From Viscum album (Eukaryota > Streptophyta > Magnoliopsida > Santalales > Viscaceae), in the NCBI GenBank assembly GCA_963277665.1, contig OY728123.1:631840915-631904914 (forward strand): DNA of 64,000 bases, written 5' to 3'. Both the position numbers and the translations under genes were made by a program. A model generated the notes under the pieces. It was not told the DNA's origin, searched no databases, and was given only the letters and a program-made list of their open reading frames with translations. Below are positions 60,811 through 64,000 of this stretch, piece by piece (position 1 is the stretch's first letter; each line of letters starts with the position of its first letter).

Positions 60811-63154
60811 TTTAGAGAACCCAAATACTCATACATTGATATTATATCTTTTCGATTAATATTCATTACATTACACTAACACAGGCCTAAGGATCATAAC
60901 GATATAGTGAATTTGGAAACACAGAAACCTAAACAACAGGTTCATGATTGTTCTACAATGTCTCCCACATATTTCCTCATAACTAGAACCCTAATTAGAA
61001 ATATCAGACATAATACCTATCATCATAACCTAGAGAAAATAATCATAAGAAATGGTTTGATTAGATTATTAGTAAGGGAAAATAATGAAAATACATAAAC
61101 ATAATGTGAGAATAAGGGTATGAGAACTTGATAATAGGATATGAAAACCATGCCGTGAATATTAAAGACCATAATCATGATTCATGGTATAAATATTGGA
61201 TTTTCATAAGATATAAATCATAAAAATAAAATAACATAAACTATGAGATAATAACATTGACATAAGACAAGTAATTTTTTCACATACATTATCATAGAAA
61301 ATTATTTCTTGTGTTGTAAAATATCATTTACCAACTATCATAGTGGAATGGTTTCACTCCCCAAACCATCAAAGTGGTCAATGTTCACACCCAAGAATAT
61401 CATAGAATAAAAATCCCCTTAATGACTAGGGTTTACTCTCCATTCCATCAATGTTTATCTCCTGAGATATCAGTCATTATTCAATTCATTGGATAAGGAT
61501 ATAGGTCCCACCCATCACATAATGAAAATCATACATATGTGTACCACAAGATCATAAATAATTTATCATATAATAACCCATGAAAATAAATGGGCTTCAT
61601 AAATGTTTCATCATATAATAACCAGTGGAAAAGTAAAAAATTTCATAACTATTAAACCATTTCATAATAGAAAACCCCAAAGAAAAAATAAGTGGGTTTT
61701 ATAAGAATTTTATCATTTTAAAACACATGTAAGATAAATGGGTTTCATAAACATCTTCTCATCATCAATATAAAACATTCAGAAAAATAATAATAATAAT
61801 GGTTTCCTTGGATCATGTCCCTAGTAACGCATAAGTTATATCAAATTATTTAATCTTATATAGAAAATTATATTGAAATATTATTTGTAACATTTCTTGA
61901 GAAAAATAATTCTTTCCAATTTGAAAAATAATTTTTAAAACATAAAACATTTTTAGAATCATTTTCTTTGAAAATAAAATATTTAGTGGTTATTATGGTG
62001 GAAAATAATATTCATGCAGTAAACCATTAAATAAATATTCCTTTCACATTTTCAGTACATTCCAAATGGTTAGTATTTGGAAAAATTATTAAATATTCAT
62101 TTAAATAAAATTTAATAATCAAAACATGGGTAAAAAATTAACTAATAATTCATTTGGAAAATTAAAAAAAGCTGAATACATTTTTATATTAATGGTTTTG
62201 GAAGAAAAGGGATTTTTTTCCAAAGAGAGAAATAACGTTTCTTGTTAATAAAAACAATATTTTTAAATCAAGAGTATATAGAGAGAGAAAATAAAGGGAA
62301 ACATGTATTCTCATGATATAAAAAATTTAAAAAGAAAAACCATGAGTTTTTTGAGTGATTGATAGTAATGTTTCATCATTGGGATAATAATCAAGAACAA
62401 TTGTTATAAGAGGTGTGATTATTACACAAAACCTTTACCACTTTGGTAAAATTGAATCATAATCCCCACAAAACAATAACATTAAATGAATCTTATAATA
62501 TCATGAGAATAAATAATTTCATTACAATAAATTAAATGTAAAATTTCTATTATATACACCTTATAAATAAAGATAGTTGTATAACATAACATATGTCACA
62601 AAGAAGATAAATTGAGACAAGAATACCTTAGTTATTCAGTATCTTTTGAACCATAAACCCCATGAAATATAAATACTAAAACGGATTTGAAAATACCAAT
62701 AATTTTAAATTTAATCATCATAAAATAAATTCATGGTTGGTATATACATCAAATAAAATAAATAGGAGGTGAATATGGCATGTCTCTTACTGAAGTAAAA
62801 AATGTGATAAGGAGATATCTTACCTTAAGTCTCAATAACTTTCATAAATGTTCAAATATCAAGTAAAATAAAAATAATTTTACTAAAAATATATTATATA
62901 ACCATAATTATATATATAATTCTATATATTAGTTACTTATTACCTTTTATTACCCATTTATTCACAATTTCATGTTTAAATCATGTTCCGAGCAATAACG
63001 CCTATTTTTTCATATATGTTTTAAATTTTATTTGTACTCTTTTTAATTTTATCAAGGTTACCTAATATATAAAATTTAATCCAATATATAAATTTCATAT
63101 ATATTTATTTTATATTTTTTTAGATATATTCATAAACATTATAGGTATAAAATG

Positions 63155-63207
63155 AAATACAATGTTTGTGGAGATGGTAAGCCATATGCACACATGAACA
63201 TTGTTTT
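63155..63207. repeat. Hairpin E1 (H1 type)
   Basis: Arms AATACAATGTTTGTG (63156-63170) and CATGAACATTGTTTT (63193-63207) pair at 12 of 15 positions plus a G-T pair. Loop 63171-63192 is GAGATGGTAAGCCATATGCA plus CA, with a fully paired inner stem ATGG/CCAT. Confidence 0.75.
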
Positions 63208-63345
63208 GATTTTTTGAAAGATCAAACAAAAGATATATAAATAATATAGTTCCATTATATAATCATTTTTATTTAATATAAATCACATATTTTTATTTAA
63301 ACTTTTCATTTTTACCTTCCATGTAAAACGTACATGAAGAACAAA

Positions 63346-63395
63346 TCACTTTTCTTCACAAGGCAGTAATTCGCCGTACACATAAACGACATTAT
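63346..63395. repeat. Hairpin-position copy E2 (decayed)
   Basis: Loop-like AAGGCAGTAATTCGCCGTAC at 63360-63379 lies 190 bp after the E1 loop. The arms no longer pair well. Confidence 0.45.
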
Positions 63396-63533
63396 ATTAT
63401 CTCCCAAGGAAAGGAAATCAACAATTTATATGTTATATAATAATTAAATAAGAATAATTATATCAGAAATATCATATTTATACATTAAATCTATCTTTAT
63501 TAACATTTTCATAAATCAGAAATGAAAAACACA

Positions 63534-63587
63534 TCACATCATTTTGTGAGGTGGTAGTCCGCCGTACATATGAGAGACATAATGATT
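63534..63587. repeat. Hairpin E3
   Basis: Loop GAGGTGGTAGTCCGCCGTAC (63549-63568) keeps GGTAGTCC; the inner stem is GTGG/CCGC. Outer arms ATCATTTTGT and ACATAATGAT pair partly. 188 bp from E2. Confidence 0.55.
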
Positions 63588-63720
63588 TTCCCAACAGGTT
63601 TGGAGTTAAATAGTTAGATGTTGTTATTAAAATATATATATATATACCAATATCATAAATATAATATATAAATTAAATCCATCCTTATAACCAATTTCGA
63701 GAGGTGGTGATGGAAAATGA

Positions 63721-63770
63721 ATAACATCGGCTCATGAGGTTATAGTCCTTCATACATAGGAATGATGATT
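63721..63770. repeat. Hairpin-position copy E4 (decayed)
   Basis: ACATCGGCTCATG, then loop AGGTTATAGTCCTTCATACA, then GGAATGATGAT, 188 bp after E3. The preceding GAGGTGGTGATGGAAAATGA matches the GGTGGTGGTGGAAAAT flank of D's H3. Confidence 0.5.
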
Positions 63771-64000
63771 TTATATCTCATTTTATGGAATAAAATATTG
63801 ATATAGGAAATTAACTAAACATAAAAACATCTTAATATATATATGATCTTTATGTTATTATATCATCTATTTTAATAAAAATTGGAGTAGGTAGAGGGAG
63901 AAATAAAATAAAATTCTCAGTTTGGAAAGTTACATCTTCCTCAGACAACTTATTTTGGTTTGCATAAAAAAGATTCATTAGTTGGATTTATGAAAAAAAA

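Larger units (their letters stand above)
60811..64000 (-). mobile_element. E: LTR of the D/H family, minus strand, running out of the window
   Basis: Starts TTTAGAGAACCCAAATACTC, aligning with D's TGTAGAGACCCGTATCTTGA. It continues with shared segments such as ATCATAGAAAATTATTTCTTG (about 61291; D at 15039) and GATATAGGTCCCACCCATC (about 61498; D at 15220). Four family hairpins lie at 63155-63770. Its other end is outside, so solo LTR and full element cannot be told apart. It is more CpG-depleted than D. No gene; the 60907-61098 frame is not a protein. Confidence 0.75.

Overview
This window looks like repeat-filled intergenic DNA from a flowering plant with a large genome. The base composition is strongly AT-rich, CpG is mostly worn down to TpG/CpA, and everything recognisable is a plant transposable element: Ty3/gypsy LTR retrotransposons, En/Spm (CACTA) DNA transposons and LINE-type ORF1 fragments. 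I found no intact cellular gene, rRNA, tRNA or CRISPR array. Protein homology survives only in pieces broken by stops and frameshifts. The exact species cannot be read from the sequence; a giant-genome monocot such as a lily relative is a weak guess.

The layout is a set of insertions inside insertions. Left part (1-26109): a CACTA transposon (CACTA-1; tnpD tail at 19480-20480, terminal motif at 26099-26109) is broken by LTR element C, whose 3' LTR spans 12049-19440. That LTR is itself split by a 4.2-kb solo LTR (D, 14636-18843, minus strand) with a perfect 5-bp target duplication. C's internal region is broken by element B (minus strand; LTRs ending at 10717 and 3149), which holds a LINE ORF1 remnant and is cut on the left by the LTR end of element A (1-1156).

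Middle (26110-31170): CACTA-type subterminal sequence, AT-rich DNA, a TG/TA microsatellite block and a second LINE ORF1 remnant on the minus strand. Right part (31170-64000): a second CACTA (CACTA-2) whose transposase frame can be followed through three separate LTR insertions: element G (32613-41947, minus strand, 9.3 kb, perfect ATGGA target duplication, gag-protease-RT-RNase H-integrase all recognisable), LTR F (43486-47475) and element H (48977-59602, ~4-kb LTRs around only 2.5 kb of internal DNA with a gag and no recognisable pol). A further LTR of the D/H family (E) starts at 60811 and leaves the window.

The most unusual signal is a hairpin family inside the D/H/E/F LTRs. Each hairpin has two complementary arms of about 12-16 bp around a 22-nt loop. 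The loop is nearly constant (GAGACGGTAGTCCGTACG... in the best copies), the arms differ completely between neighbouring hairpins yet remain self-complementary, and hairpins recur about every 186-204 bp. Eleven occurrences in six LTR copies can be seen. A second structured cluster, short palindromes at about 28-bp spacing, lies just inside the LTR start. Within CACTA-1, 22400-24680 is an old tandem array of about 168-bp units arranged as alternating types (about 337-bp dimers).
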